Below, in pieces: positions 1 through 7,497 of a stretch of DNA of 10,782 nucleotides. A program made the translations under genes and the position numbers. A model generated the notes under the pieces. That model ran no database searches, had not been told where the DNA came from, and was given only the letters and a program-made list of their open reading frames with translations. The DNA is taken from assembly GCA_028871235.1 (NCBI GenBank), contig JAGWNO010000063.1, forward strand, positions 1 to 10,782, given 5' to 3'. Every line of letters starts with the position of its first letter. Position 1 is the stretch's first letter. Source of the DNA: Gammaproteobacteria bacterium. Its GTDB lineage: Bacteria > Pseudomonadota > Gammaproteobacteria > Natronospirales > REEB76.

Positions 1-191
1 GGCGGACCACCGTTCTGGGTGAGCGCGTTCAGACGCTCGCTGGTGCTGATGTTCACCACTACCGGCGCAGTGCGGGCTACGATGGCGCTGAAATCGGGCG
101 GGCCGGAAGCGGCTAAAGCAGTACCCGTGGGCGCGGCCAGCGCGCCTGCAAGGAACAGCATTAACCATTTGATTCGCCGCACGCCCGGCAT
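1..191 (-). CDS. DegP/MucD-family periplasmic serine protease, N-terminal fragment (cut by window edge)
   Basis: Only the first 63 codons are inside the window. The reading frame opens at ATG 191 and stays open to base 1; an in-frame stop lies just upstream, so the start is ATG 191 or the GTG at 182. The N-terminus is basic (MPGVRRIKW), followed by a hydrophobic Leu/Ala-rich stretch typical of a signal peptide, ending near residue 27. The mature part begins with PDFSAIVARTAPVVVNIST, which resembles the opening of DegP/DegQ/MucD proteases (the 'PAVVNIST' block). The catalytic His-Asp-Ser triad and PDZ domains would lie beyond the edge and cannot be checked. It starts 29 nt after the rseB stop, the place mucD occupies in the Pseudomonas algU-mucABCD operon, so a role in degrading or refolding misfolded envelope proteins under sigma-E control is a fair inference. 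Confidence 0.75.
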   Translation of the reverse strand, partial: MPGVRRIKWLMLFLAGALAAPTGTALAASGPPDFSAIVARTAPVVVNISTSERLNALTQNGGP

Positions 192-220
192 TGTGGTGCA
201 AGCCCATCACGGTCGCAAGC

Positions 221-1213
221 TCAGGGGTTCTGTTCCGGCTGCATGGACTCGGCGATAAGTTCCACAGTGGCCAGCGGTACCTCGCCTATCACGGTGATGT
301 GGCGGTCACCCACCCAGCGTCCGAAGGCATTCACCGCCCCCATGTGGGATGGGCCGATGAGGAACTTATGCGCCGATGCAGTGGCTTGCGCGAACACCGA
401 CACCGATGTCAGTCCATCGCTGTAAACCAGATGACGCACCGGATGCGCCACTCCTGCCACCCGCTGCACATCGCTGCGGGCGAGCGCGAAGCCTGGCGGC
501 AACCGGGTCGCCTTCCAACTGACGCTTTTATCGTTCGACCGCGGTTTCTCCGGATCACCCTGGCTGTTCCAGGTGTAACCGGGTTCTATTTCAGTGGCCT
601 TGAGGGCCGCACTGGGGATGTGCTTTGGATATGCCAAGGAGGTAAACATAACCCGCTCCACCGTCTGACCGTCTTCCGCCAACAGATCGGAGCGCAATAA
701 CATCGCAGTACGTGCATCGAGCCACAGCCGATAGCCGTAGCGGTAACCGTCGCGCGGCTCGATGCTGATGATGTGACACTTGTAACCGGCGATCCGCCCC
801 TCGCCCAGATCCTTGAAAGTGTAATGGGCGGCGAGTGCACCGGCATGCATGGCAGCGGGCATGACCGCTGGAAAATATGTCGTCGTGTAACGGCGTTCCA
901 CCAGCACCGAGTGGCTCTCGGGCAGGATGCATTTCACTTCCTGATGATCGCGTATCACCTCGCGCTTCGGACCAGTGAGCGATATCAGCCGCTCGATGCC
1001 GCCTTTATCGTCAGCGCGATGGGCGATATGCATGGTCTCAAGATGATCAGCGCGGATATAGACGAACGTGCCTTCATAGTTAAGGTTGCGTAACGCCAAG
1101 TTCATGCGTTGCAGCCAGATTTCCGGGGTATTCGTGGGTGCGCTGGCGAACGCCGCCGGCATGAACAACGCGGTCCATAACGGCAACCACAGCCAATTTC
1201 CACGCCGCTTCAT
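221..1213 (-). CDS. rseB: RseB/MucB periplasmic sensor, regulator of the sigma-E pathway
   Basis: 330 residues, near the usual length of about 318. Residues 1-24 form a signal peptide (MKRR, hydrophobic core, AFA/SA cleavage region). The family hallmark YEGTFVY is at residues 46-52, opening the LolA-like N-terminal domain that binds mislocalised lipids or LPS. A smaller C-terminal domain of about 110 residues follows and in the family contacts the periplasmic part of RseA. The known role is to bind RseA and block its cleavage by DegS until envelope damage releases it. Its ATG overlaps the rseA stop in an ATGA arrangement (1210-1213), which suggests translational coupling. Identity is well supported by sequence features and by its place after rpoE and rseA. 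No rseC/mucC follows. Confidence 0.93.
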   Translation of the reverse strand: MKRRGNWLWLPLWTALFMPAAFASAPTNTPEIWLQRMNLALRNLNYEGTFVYIRADHLETMHIAHRADDKGGIERLISLTGPKREVIRDHQEVKCILPESHSVLVERRYTTTYFPAVMPAAMHAGALAAHYTFKDLGEGRIAGYKCHIISIEPRDGYRYGYRLWLDARTAMLLRSDLLAEDGQTVERVMFTSLAYPKHIPSAALKATEIEPGYTWNSQGDPEKPRSNDKSVSWKATRLPPGFALARSDVQRVAGVAHPVRHLVYSDGLTSVSVFAQATASAHKFLIGPSHMGAVNAFGRWVGDRHITVIGEVPLATVELIAESMQPEQNP

Positions 1214-1827
1214 CGCTTGTCCTGGTCACCCGGGTGTTGCGATTCCTGCGGGCGGCGCTGCGGGTGCGTGCCGTCAGTATTGATATACATATACGGCAGC
1301 ATGCTCTGGCGCGTAAGTGATGTGGCGAATTCATTATGGTTGATGACGTAATTGCGGAGTTCCGCCTGCACATCCGGCGCATTGCCGTTCCAAGCGGCAT
1401 TACTGACCATGCCGTAGGAAACCGGCATCGCCTGCAACGGCGCAGTGGGCGGCACGATCTCCGACGGCGCCGCGCCCTGCGGCACATAACCGGTATCATG
1501 GCGCAGACCGACGATGGCAACCACAGCGACGGAGGCGGCCACTGCAAGTCCCGCGGCGGCCCTGCTGAAGCGCGTGAAGTTTCCGGTACGGCCGGCAGCC
1601 TGTGCTGCGGGTTCACGCATGAGCACGGTCATGACGCGATCCGCGAAATCGCGCATATCCACGGGCGCCAGACCCTCGCGCATGGCCTCACCGATGAGAT
1701 GGTAGCGCTCCCAGCACACGCGCAGGGCCTTCTCCGCCGCGAAGCGGCGCACCAGCAACTCGTGCTCGCCTTCAGGCAGCTCATCATCCGCCAGTGTTGA
1801 TATCTGTTCTCGCAGTTTTTCCGTCAT
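1210..1827 (-). CDS. rseA: RseA/MucA anti-sigma-E factor, single-pass inner-membrane protein
   Basis: 205 residues from ATG 1827 (MTEKLREQIS). A TTG at 1845 in the same frame overlaps the rpoE stop and is less likely. The cytoplasmic anti-sigma domain covers about residues 1-88, with the typical 'STLADDELPEGEHELLVRRF' opening and a W-E-R-Y-H-L-I-G-E block at 39-47. One membrane helix lies at about 90-109 (Ala/Val-rich), then a periplasmic tail of about 95 residues. The tail contains a conserved-looking 'LRNYVINHNEFATS...MLPYMYI' segment (157-182), as in MucA/RseA tails. The family holds RpoE inactive at the membrane and is destroyed by DegS then RseP when outer-membrane proteins misfold. It begins 14 nt after the rpoE stop and overlaps rseB by 4 nt. 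The DegS cleavage site cannot be assigned by eye. Confidence 0.92.
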   Translation of the reverse strand: MTEKLREQISTLADDELPEGEHELLVRRFAAEKALRVCWERYHLIGEAMREGLAPVDMRDFADRVMTVLMREPAAQAAGRTGNFTRFSRAAAGLAVAASVAVVAIVGLRHDTGYVPQGAAPSEIVPPTAPLQAMPVSYGMVSNAAWNGNAPDVQAELRNYVINHNEFATSLTRQSMLPYMYINTDGTHPQRRPQESQHPGDQDKR

Positions 1828-1841
1828 AAATAAGCACCGTA

Positions 1842-2450
1842 TCAATCAAGCAATGGACGCAACCTGTTGTCAATCGCCTCGCGCGCCCGGAAGATGCGTG
1901 AGCGCACTGTTCCCACAGGACAGGACATCGCCTCGGCGATCTCCTCGTAACTCAGACCCTCGATCTCGCGGAGGATGATCGCGGTACGCAAATCCTCCGG
2001 CAGCTGCTCGATGGCCGATTCCACTGTGCGCTGGATTTCCTCCGTGAGCAGCAGCCGTTCCGGGGTGTCCATGTCCCGCAACCGTGCCTGCATGTCGTAC
2101 TGTTCCGGATCCTGCAGGTCCACGCCATGATCCAGCGGCCTGCGGCCCTCGGCCACCAGATGATTCTTGGCCGTGTTGATGGCGATCCGGTACAGCCAGG
2201 TATAGAACGCACTGTCACCGCGGAACCCGGGGATCGCACGATAGGCCTTGATGAACGCCTCCTGTGCCACATCCAGCGCTTCGGTGCCGTCGTGCACGTA
2301 GCGGGTAACCAGCTTGATGATTTTCTGCTGATACTTGCGGACCAGCACATCAAAGGCGGTCTTGTCGCCCCGCTGAACGCGCTCGACCAGCACCTGGTCG
2401 GAATCGGCCTTGCCAGACCGGGGGTCAATCACCGGTTTGGGCATCTGCAT
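1842..2450 (-). CDS. rpoE: RpoE/AlgU extracytoplasmic-function sigma factor (sigma-E)
   Basis: 202 residues, very close to E. coli RpoE from 'DQVLVERVQRGD' (18-29) onward. Sigma region 2 covers about residues 25-100, including the conserved FRGDSAFYTWLYRIAINTAKN-type segment (76-96) that melts and reads the -10 element. Region 4 covers about 140-195 and includes LPEDLRTAIILREIEGLSYEEIA and GTVRSRIFRAREAID, the helix-turn-helix that reads the -35. The family activates envelope-stress genes and usually its own operon. The start is uncertain: ATG 2450, ATG 2444 and GTG 2432 are all in frame, none with a good Shine-Dalgarno, and the protein has about 11 residues more than E. coli RpoE ahead of the conserved part. 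It heads rpoE-rseA-rseB-(degP/mucD) and diverges from nadB as in E. coli. Confidence 0.96.
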   Translation of the reverse strand: MQMPKPVIDPRSGKADSDQVLVERVQRGDKTAFDVLVRKYQQKIIKLVTRYVHDGTEALDVAQEAFIKAYRAIPGFRGDSAFYTWLYRIAINTAKNHLVAEGRRPLDHGVDLQDPEQYDMQARLRDMDTPERLLLTEEIQRTVESAIEQLPEDLRTAIILREIEGLSYEEIAEAMSCPVGTVRSRIFRAREAIDNRLRPLLD

Positions 2451-2460
2451 TCGCTTGGCT

Positions 2461-2488
2461 CATAGACAGGCATGGGGGCGGATAGTTC
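2461..2488 (-). promoter_or_regulatory. Predicted sigma-E-type autoregulatory promoter for rpoE
   Basis: On the minus strand the -35-like GAACTA (2488-2483) is followed by a 16-nt spacer and the -10-like TCTATG (2466-2461). This matches the known sigma-E architecture (GAACTT, about 16 nt, TCTGA or TCTAA) with one mismatch in the -35. The -10 ends only 10 nt before ATG 2450, so the transcript would have a 5' leader of about 5 nt, or about 11 nt if ATG 2444 is used. The match is short and made by eye, so this is an inference. Confidence 0.42.
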
Positions 2489-2516
2489 GCCAAAGGGGGG
2501 TGGATGCGGGTATATT
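2486..2516 (+). promoter_or_regulatory. Possible sigma-70 promoter for nadB
   Basis: A TATATT at 2511-2516 matches the -10 consensus at 5 of 6 bases. The best -35 is a poor TTCGCC at 2486-2491, with a long 19-nt spacer. Transcription would start near 2523 and leave a leader of about 60 nt before ATG 2585. The -35 overlaps the -35 of the predicted rpoE promoter on the other strand. Confidence 0.3.
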
Positions 2517-2584
2517 TCGCGTCCCTCACGGGTACCAGTAATCCCCGCGCAGGGCATTCTAGCAGCCCCGGAGAATTGCGGACC

Positions 2585-4225
2585 ATGCAGCAGACGGCGG
2601 ACTTTGACGTCCTCATCATCGGCAGCGGTGCCGCCGGTCTGACACTGGCCCTGCGCCTGCCGGACACTTGCCGCATCGGCCTGGTGGCCAAGGGCACGCT
2701 GTCCGAGGGCAGCACCCTCTATGCCCAGGGGGGCATCTCGGCGGTGCTGGACAAGACCGATTCCACTGAATCCCATATAGAGGATACCCTCAACGCCGGG
2801 GCCGGCCTGTGCGACCCGCGCACAGTCCGCTACGTAGTGGAACAGGGGCCCGACTGTGTCCGCTGGCTCATCGAACAAGGGGTGAAATTCACCCGCGACT
2901 CCGAATCCAACGACGCCAGCGCCTACCACCTGACCCGCGAAGGCGGCCACAGCCACCGTCGCGTGGTGCATGCGGCCGACACCACCGGCCGGGAGATCGA
3001 GACTACCCTGGAAAAGCTGGTACGCGCGCGCGGTAACATCACGATCCTTGAAAACCACCTGGCCGTGGACCTGATCACCGCGGCCAAAATCGGCCTCGGA
3101 GATGCGCGCTGCTATGGCGCCTACCTGTTGGATCGGCGCAAGCTGCACGTACGCACGCTGGCAGCGCGCCAGGTGGTGCTCGCCACCGGCGGTGCCAACA
3201 AGGCTTATCTCTACACCAGCAACCCCGATGTTTCCACCGGTGACGGCATCGCCATGGCCTGGCGCGCCGGCTGCCGGGTCGGAAATATGGAGTTCATGCA
3301 ATTCCATCCTACCTGCCTGTATCACCCTGCCGCCAAATCATTCCTCATCAGCGAGGCAGTGCGTGGTGAAGGTGGCAGGCTGCTGCTGCCCGATGGCACG
3401 CCGTTCATGCACAAATTTGATGTGCGCGGGGAGCTGGCACCGCGCGATATCGTGGCCCGCGCCATCGACCATGAGATGAAGCGACTGGGCTCAGACCATG
3501 TATTGCTGGATATCAGCCATAAGCCGCTGGCATTCATCCAGGAACATTTCCCGACCATCCATGCCCGGTGCCTGGAATACGGCTATGACATGAGCAAGGG
3601 CCCGATCCCGGTGGTGCCGGCAGCCCACTACACCTGCGGCGGCGTGCTCACGGACCTGCGTGGCCGCACCGATCTGCCGGGTCTCTATGCCATCGGCGAG
3701 ACGGCATTCACCGGATTGCACGGCGCCAACCGCATGGCCAGCATCTCACTGCTGGAGTGCATGGTATTCGGTACTGCCGTCGCCCGGGATATCGTCGCCA
3801 ACGATCAAAATGTACAGCCGCCGCGCACCCTGCCCAAGTGGGATGAAAGCCGGGTAACGGATTCCGATGAAGAAGTGGTGGTGGCCCACAACTGGAATGA
3901 ACTGCGCCATTTCATGTGGGATTACGTCGGCATCGTGCGCACCAACAAACGCCTGAAGCGCGCGCGCAGCCGGGTAGAACTGCTGTTGCACGAGATCGAG
4001 GAGTATTACGGCAATTTCCGTATCACCAGCGACCTGATCGAGTTACGCAACCTGGCACAGGTAGCCAGACTCATCATCCAGTCCGCCGCGCAGCGCCGCG
4101 AAAGCCGCGGTCTGCACTATACCCTTGACTACCCTGAATGCGACAACCGGCATACGCCCCGCAGTACGGTGCTGGTGCCGCCCAATTTCGCCGCCAATCA
4201 GCAGGCGGTGAACTGGGACGGTTGA
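2585..4225 (+). CDS. nadB: L-aspartate oxidase (quinolinate synthase B subunit)
   Basis: 546 residues against 540 in E. coli. It oxidises L-aspartate to iminoaspartate with FAD, the first step of de novo NAD synthesis in the cytoplasm; NadA then makes quinolinate. The FAD dinucleotide-binding motif GSGAAG is at 13-18, and STLYAQGG at 43-50. Residues aligned with known active-site positions are present: H241 (QFHPT), R287 (PRDIVAR), H348 (AAHYTCGG) and R383 in TGLHGANRMASISLLE (376-391). The C-terminal helical domain is complete. The 81 in-frame bases from 2504 are not used: the conserved protein starts at ATG 2585, with GGAG at 2570-2573, 11 nt upstream. No frameshift or missing motif is seen. 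It diverges from rpoE, as in E. coli, and converges with ygfX. Confidence 0.96.
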   Translation: MQQTADFDVLIIGSGAAGLTLALRLPDTCRIGLVAKGTLSEGSTLYAQGGISAVLDKTDSTESHIEDTLNAGAGLCDPRTVRYVVEQGPDCVRWLIEQGVKFTRDSESNDASAYHLTREGGHSHRRVVHAADTTGREIETTLEKLVRARGNITILENHLAVDLITAAKIGLGDARCYGAYLLDRRKLHVRTLAARQVVLATGGANKAYLYTSNPDVSTGDGIAMAWRAGCRVGNMEFMQFHPTCLYHPAAKSFLISEAVRGEGGRLLLPDGTPFMHKFDVRGELAPRDIVARAIDHEMKRLGSDHVLLDISHKPLAFIQEHFPTIHARCLEYGYDMSKGPIPVVPAAHYTCGGVLTDLRGRTDLPGLYAIGETAFTGLHGANRMASISLLECMVFGTAVARDIVANDQNVQPPRTLPKWDESRVTDSDEEVVVAHNWNELRHFMWDYVGIVRTNKRLKRARSRVELLLHEIEEYYGNFRITSDLIELRNLAQVARLIIQSAAQRRESRGLHYTLDYPECDNRHTPRSTVLVPPNFAANQQAVNWDG

Positions 4226-4232
4226 CGGTGGT

Positions 4233-4667
4233 TCAGTGCTTTGGCGTCCCGTACCTCAACAGCACCCGCAACCGGCGCAGGCCTCCCGGATTGCAGCTGT
4301 CGGGCGCCAGCATCACTGTGCGTTTCCTGCCGCTGCTCAGACGGAAATGGGCAATGAGGAACCAGTTGCCCAGATAGGCCGTCGGCAGCAGCTCCGCATC
4401 CCGGGCGGTTCCCGCATAATCGGTGATGCGCCAGCCCTGCTCCGGCGACCACAGCAATCGTTTGGGCGTGCGCCGCCAGTAGATCACGCAGTTCCACATG
4501 AGGCTTCCCAATACCGCCAGCAGCAGCACCAGCCGGCCGAGTACCGCCAGCGGCAGCTGTGCGCACACCACCGCTGCCGTCACATGCATGGCCAGCAGCA
4601 GGCTCGCGATCAGGCGTGATGGTCGGATATCAAGTGCCAGGCGTTCGCCGTAGGGCTTCAATGACAC
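4233..4667 (-). CDS. ygfX: YgfX (CptA) family inner-membrane protein
   Basis: 144 residues from GTG 4667, close to the family size of about 135. Two adjacent membrane helices lie at about 19-36 and 39-63 and are followed by W-R-R and a soluble domain of about 80 residues rich in W, R and L. This layout (short N-terminal tail, TM hairpin, C-terminal domain ending in an 'LRRLRVLLRY'-like helix) fits YgfX. In E. coli it is encoded next to SdhE and has been described both as a toxin-like partner and as a membrane partner of SdhE; its true role is unsettled. GTG 4667 has a GAGGA Shine-Dalgarno 8 nt upstream, better than ATG 4682, so the gene overlaps sdhE by 38 nt. It is the last gene of the sdh operon. 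The assignment relies on position plus topology, as sequence conservation in this family is low. Confidence 0.8.
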   Translation of the reverse strand: MSLKPYGERLALDIRPSRLIASLLLAMHVTAAVVCAQLPLAVLGRLVLLLAVLGSLMWNCVIYWRRTPKRLLWSPEQGWRITDYAGTARDAELLPTAYLGNWFLIAHFRLSSGRKRTVMLAPDSCNPGGLRRLRVLLRYGTPKH

Positions 4668-4878
4668 GGCGTTGGTCCTCATTGGTGGGCGGTTCACGGC
4701 CGGTGAGCCGGCCGAACAGGACTGGATCAGGCAAGTCCAGAAGTGCAGCGAAGGCGTAGCGCTCTGCTTGCGATGCATCCATATAGCGCGTTTCCAAATA
4801 GCGGCTGAGCAGCAGGTCCAGTTCTTTCATGCCCCGGCGGCATCGCCAGCGCAGCCGGGCAAGATGCTCACGTCTCAC
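4630..4878 (-). CDS. sdhE: SdhE (YgfY/CptB), FAD assembly factor for succinate dehydrogenase (SDHAF2 homologue)
   Basis: 82 residues from GTG 4878 (E. coli SdhE has 88). The hallmark RGMKE at 15-19, inside W-R-C-R-R-G-M-K-E-L-D, is the conserved RGxxE motif required for covalent attachment of FAD to SdhA. The rest is a small helical bundle with the family's 'DDPDLF'-like segment (LPDPVLF, 49-55). The frame also opens at TTG 4914, which would overlap sdhB by 17 nt, but the GTG at 4878 gives exactly the same distance to the CRRGM motif as E. coli SdhE and has a G-rich site (GGTGGGG) upstream. The gene begins 19 nt after the sdhB stop, directly linking the assembly factor to its client. Confidence 0.93.
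   Translation of the reverse strand: MRREHLARLRWRCRRGMKELDLLLSRYLETRYMDASQAERYAFAALLDLPDPVLFGRLTGREPPTNEDQRRVIEALRRTPGT
4676..4680 (-). promoter_or_regulatory. Shine-Dalgarno GAGGA that decides the ygfX start
   Basis: GAGGA on the minus strand lies 8 nt before GTG 4667 and inside the sdhE coding region. The alternative ATG at 4682 has no such site. This supports the GTG start and translational coupling of ygfX to sdhE. Confidence 0.55.
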
Positions 4879-4897
4879 GCCTCGCACCCCACCGGTT

Positions 4898-5677
4898 TCA
4901 ATGCTGACGTTCAACCAGCAGTTTCTTTATCTCTGCGATGGCTCTGGCCGGATTCAGGCCCTTTGGACAGGTGCGGGTGCAGTTCATGATGGTATGACAG
5001 CGGTACAGTTTGAAGGGGTCCTGCAGATCGTCCAGGCGTTCGCCGCTGGCTTCGTCACGGCTATCCACGATCCAGCGGTAGGCCTGCAGCAGGATAGCCG
5101 GTCCCAGGTAGCGCTCCGGATTCCACCAATAACTCGGACAACTGGTCGAACAGCAGGCACACAGGATACATTCGTAAAGACCATCGAGCCGCGAGCGCTC
5201 CTCCTTGGACTGCAACCGCTCCCGGTCCGGCGGCGGTGACTGGGTGCGTATCCACGGCTTGATGGAGGCGTACTGGGCATAGAAGTGGGTAAGGTCCGGC
5301 ACCAGGTCCTTGATGACCGGCAAATGTGGCAGCGGATAGATCTGCACATCGCCCTTGATGTCGCTGCAGGCCTTGGTGCAGGCCAGCGTGTTGCTGCCGT
5401 CGATATTCATGGCGCAGGAACCGCAGATGCCTTCACGGCATGAACGGCGCAGCGTCAGCGTCGTGTCCATCTCGTTCTTGATCTTGAGCAGCGCATCCAG
5501 CACCATGGGTCCGCACTTGTCCATGTCAACTTCATAGGTGTCCATGCGCGGATTCTGGCCGCTGTCAGGCGCATAGCGGTAGATGCGGAAACGCCGGATA
5601 TTCTTGGTTCCCGGAGGCGCCTGGTAAACCCGGCCTGCTTGGATACGGGAATTCTTCGGCAAGCTGAACTCGGCCAT
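4898..5677 (-). CDS. sdhB: Succinate dehydrogenase iron-sulfur subunit
   Basis: 259 residues; about 21 longer at the N-terminus than E. coli SdhB (238). All cluster ligands are visible: [2Fe-2S] C80, C85, C88 and C100; [4Fe-4S] C170, C173, C176 and C237; [3Fe-4S] C180, C227 and C233. W185 and H228 correspond to E. coli W164 and H207 near the quinone site. The protein carries electrons from FAD in SdhA to ubiquinone on the cytoplasmic face of the inner membrane. ATG 5677 has an AGAGG Shine-Dalgarno 8 nt upstream and starts 27 nt after the sdhA stop. Several proteobacteria have a similarly extended N-terminus, so the extension need not be a start error; no better downstream start is obvious. 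Confidence 0.97.
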   Translation of the reverse strand: MAEFSLPKNSRIQAGRVYQAPPGTKNIRRFRIYRYAPDSGQNPRMDTYEVDMDKCGPMVLDALLKIKNEMDTTLTLRRSCREGICGSCAMNIDGSNTLACTKACSDIKGDVQIYPLPHLPVIKDLVPDLTHFYAQYASIKPWIRTQSPPPDRERLQSKEERSRLDGLYECILCACCSTSCPSYWWNPERYLGPAILLQAYRWIVDSRDEASGERLDDLQDPFKLYRCHTIMNCTRTCPKGLNPARAIAEIKKLLVERQH

Positions 5678-5704
5678 GGTCCTAACCTCTTCTCGATACT
5701 GTTA

Positions 5705-7492
5705 TCAATACACGCGCTTCTTCGGCGGAAACGGCCGGATGTCATCCGTCATGGTGTAACTGTGCACCGGACGGTAATCGATCCTGGCATTGCCGCGGGC
5801 ATCCATCCAGGCCAGGGTGTGTTTCATCCAGTTCTTGTCATCGCGCTCCGGATAATCTTCGCGCGCGTGGGCGCCGCGGCTTTCAGTGCGGTTGCGTGCG
5901 CTATCCATGGTCACGATGGCACAAGCCAGCAGATTATCCAGTTCCAGTGTCTCCACCAGGTCCGTGTTCCAAATGAGCGAGTGATCCGCAACCTTCACGT
6001 CAGCGAAGGAGTCGAATACCTGGCGCAGGCGTTGCCTGCCTTCCTCCAGGGTCTTGCCGGTGCGGAACACGGCGGCATCGCTCTGCATGACTTTCTGCAT
6101 GCGCAGACGGATATCGGCTGTGGGGCGGGAACCAGCAGCATTGCGCAGCCTGTCGAAACGTTCGAGGATAATATCGGAGGATTCTTTGGGGTAACCGCGG
6201 GGCGTCTCGCCAGGCTTCACGCTCGCGGCGCAACGGTGTGCGGCGGAACGGCCAAACACCACCAGATCCAGCAGCGAGTTGGAACCCAGGCGGTTACCGC
6301 CGTGTACCGATACACAGGCGGCTTCGCCGATGGCCATCAGACCTGGGATCACCGTATCCGGATTGCCGTCTTTCAGGGTCAGCGCTTCGCCATGATAATT
6401 GGTGGGGATACCGCCCATGTTGTAGTGCGCGGTGGGCAGGACCGGGATGGGTTCCTTGAGCACGTCCACGCCGGCGAAGATGCGGGCGGTCTCGGCGATA
6501 CCCGGCAGGCGCTCGTGGATGACTTCCGGGCCAAGGTGTTGCAGATAGAGGAGCATATGGTCCTTCTCAGGACCCACGCCGCGGCCCTCGCGGATCTCGA
6601 TGGTCATGGCACGGCTCACCACGTCGCGGGAAGCCAGGTCCTTGGCACTCGGTGCGTAGCGTTCCATGAAGCGTTCGCCCTGTGAATTGGTGAGATAGCC
6701 GCCCTCGCCGCGTACGCCTTCAGTAATCAGACAACCGGCTCCGTAGATACCGGTGGGATGGAACTGCACGAACTCCATGTCCTGCAGCGGCAGACCCGCG
6801 CGCAACACCATGCCGTTGCCGTCACCGGTGCAGGTGTGGGCGGAGGTGCAGGAGAAATAGGTACGTCCATAGCCACCGGTGGCAAGGATGGTCTGCTGGG
6901 CCACAAAACGATGCAGCGTACCGGTGGCCAGATCCCAGGCGATCAGCCCGCGGCATACACCGTTCTCCATGAGCAGATCCAGGGCGAAATACTCGATGAA
7001 GAACTCCGCTTGATGCTTGAGACTTTGCTGGTAGAGCGCATGCAGCATGGCATGGCCGGTGCGATCCGCCGCCGCACAGGTGCGATGCGCGGTGCCTTCG
7101 CCAAAATGCGTGGTCATACCGCCGAAGGGGCGCTGGTAGATCTTGCCCTCTTCGGTACGCGAGAACGGCACCCCGTAATGCTCCAGCTCGATGACCGCCG
7201 GCACCGCCTCGCGGGTCATGTATTCGATGGCGTCCTGGTCACCGAGATAATCTCCGCCCTTCACCGTGTCGTACATGTGCCAGCGCCAATCATCCTCGCC
7301 CATGTTGCCCAGGGAAGCGCTGATTCCGCCCTGCGCCGCCACCGTATGACTGCGTGTGGGGAATACCTTGGTGATGCAGGCGGTGGACAAGCCCGCTTCC
7401 GCCAGACCGAGGGTGGCGCGCAGACCGGCACCGCCGGCACCCACGACCACCACGTCATACACATGATCAATCAGCTTATAGGCCTTGGTCAT
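5705..7492 (-). CDS. sdhA: Succinate dehydrogenase flavoprotein subunit
   Basis: 595 residues (E. coli 588). It oxidises succinate to fumarate as the catalytic subunit of complex II. GAGGAG (18-23) binds FAD, and H49 in RSHTVAAQGG is the expected site of covalent 8-alpha-histidyl FAD. Catalytic residues align with E. coli: H245 (QFHPTG), R289 (SRDVVSRAM), H356 (AHYNMGG) and R401 (GGNRLGSNSLLD). The HAREDYPERDD block is present near the C-terminus. The start is ATG 7492: the open frame extends upstream but overlaps sdhD, whereas ATG 7492 lies 5 nt after the sdhD stop and has GGAGG at 7506-7502, inside the last codons of sdhD. That spacing suggests coupled translation. No defect is seen. Confidence 0.98.
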   Translation of the reverse strand: MTKAYKLIDHVYDVVVVGAGGAGLRATLGLAEAGLSTACITKVFPTRSHTVAAQGGISASLGNMGEDDWRWHMYDTVKGGDYLGDQDAIEYMTREAVPAVIELEHYGVPFSRTEEGKIYQRPFGGMTTHFGEGTAHRTCAAADRTGHAMLHALYQQSLKHQAEFFIEYFALDLLMENGVCRGLIAWDLATGTLHRFVAQQTILATGGYGRTYFSCTSAHTCTGDGNGMVLRAGLPLQDMEFVQFHPTGIYGAGCLITEGVRGEGGYLTNSQGERFMERYAPSAKDLASRDVVSRAMTIEIREGRGVGPEKDHMLLYLQHLGPEVIHERLPGIAETARIFAGVDVLKEPIPVLPTAHYNMGGIPTNYHGEALTLKDGNPDTVIPGLMAIGEAACVSVHGGNRLGSNSLLDLVVFGRSAAHRCAASVKPGETPRGYPKESSDIILERFDRLRNAAGSRPTADIRLRMQKVMQSDAAVFRTGKTLEEGRQRLRQVFDSFADVKVADHSLIWNTDLVETLELDNLLACAIVTMDSARNRTESRGAHAREDYPERDDKNWMKHTLAWMDARGNARIDYRPVHSYTMTDDIRPFPPKKRVY

Positions 7493-7497
7493 GGGTT

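Noticed and set aside
1336..1800. 154-codon plus-strand open frame antisense to rseA
   Set aside because: Compositionally biased shadow with no domain or ribosome site; rseA on the other strand is clearly real.
2474..2510. G-runs in the nadB-rpoE gap as a possible G-quadruplex
   Set aside because: Only three separate runs of three or more Gs are close together, with one loop far longer than 7 nt.
2429..3325. 298-codon minus-strand open frame across the nadB start and the rpoE-nadB gap
   Set aside because: It is a shadow of nadB; the sense frame has every L-aspartate oxidase motif, and the antisense protein resembles nothing I recognise.
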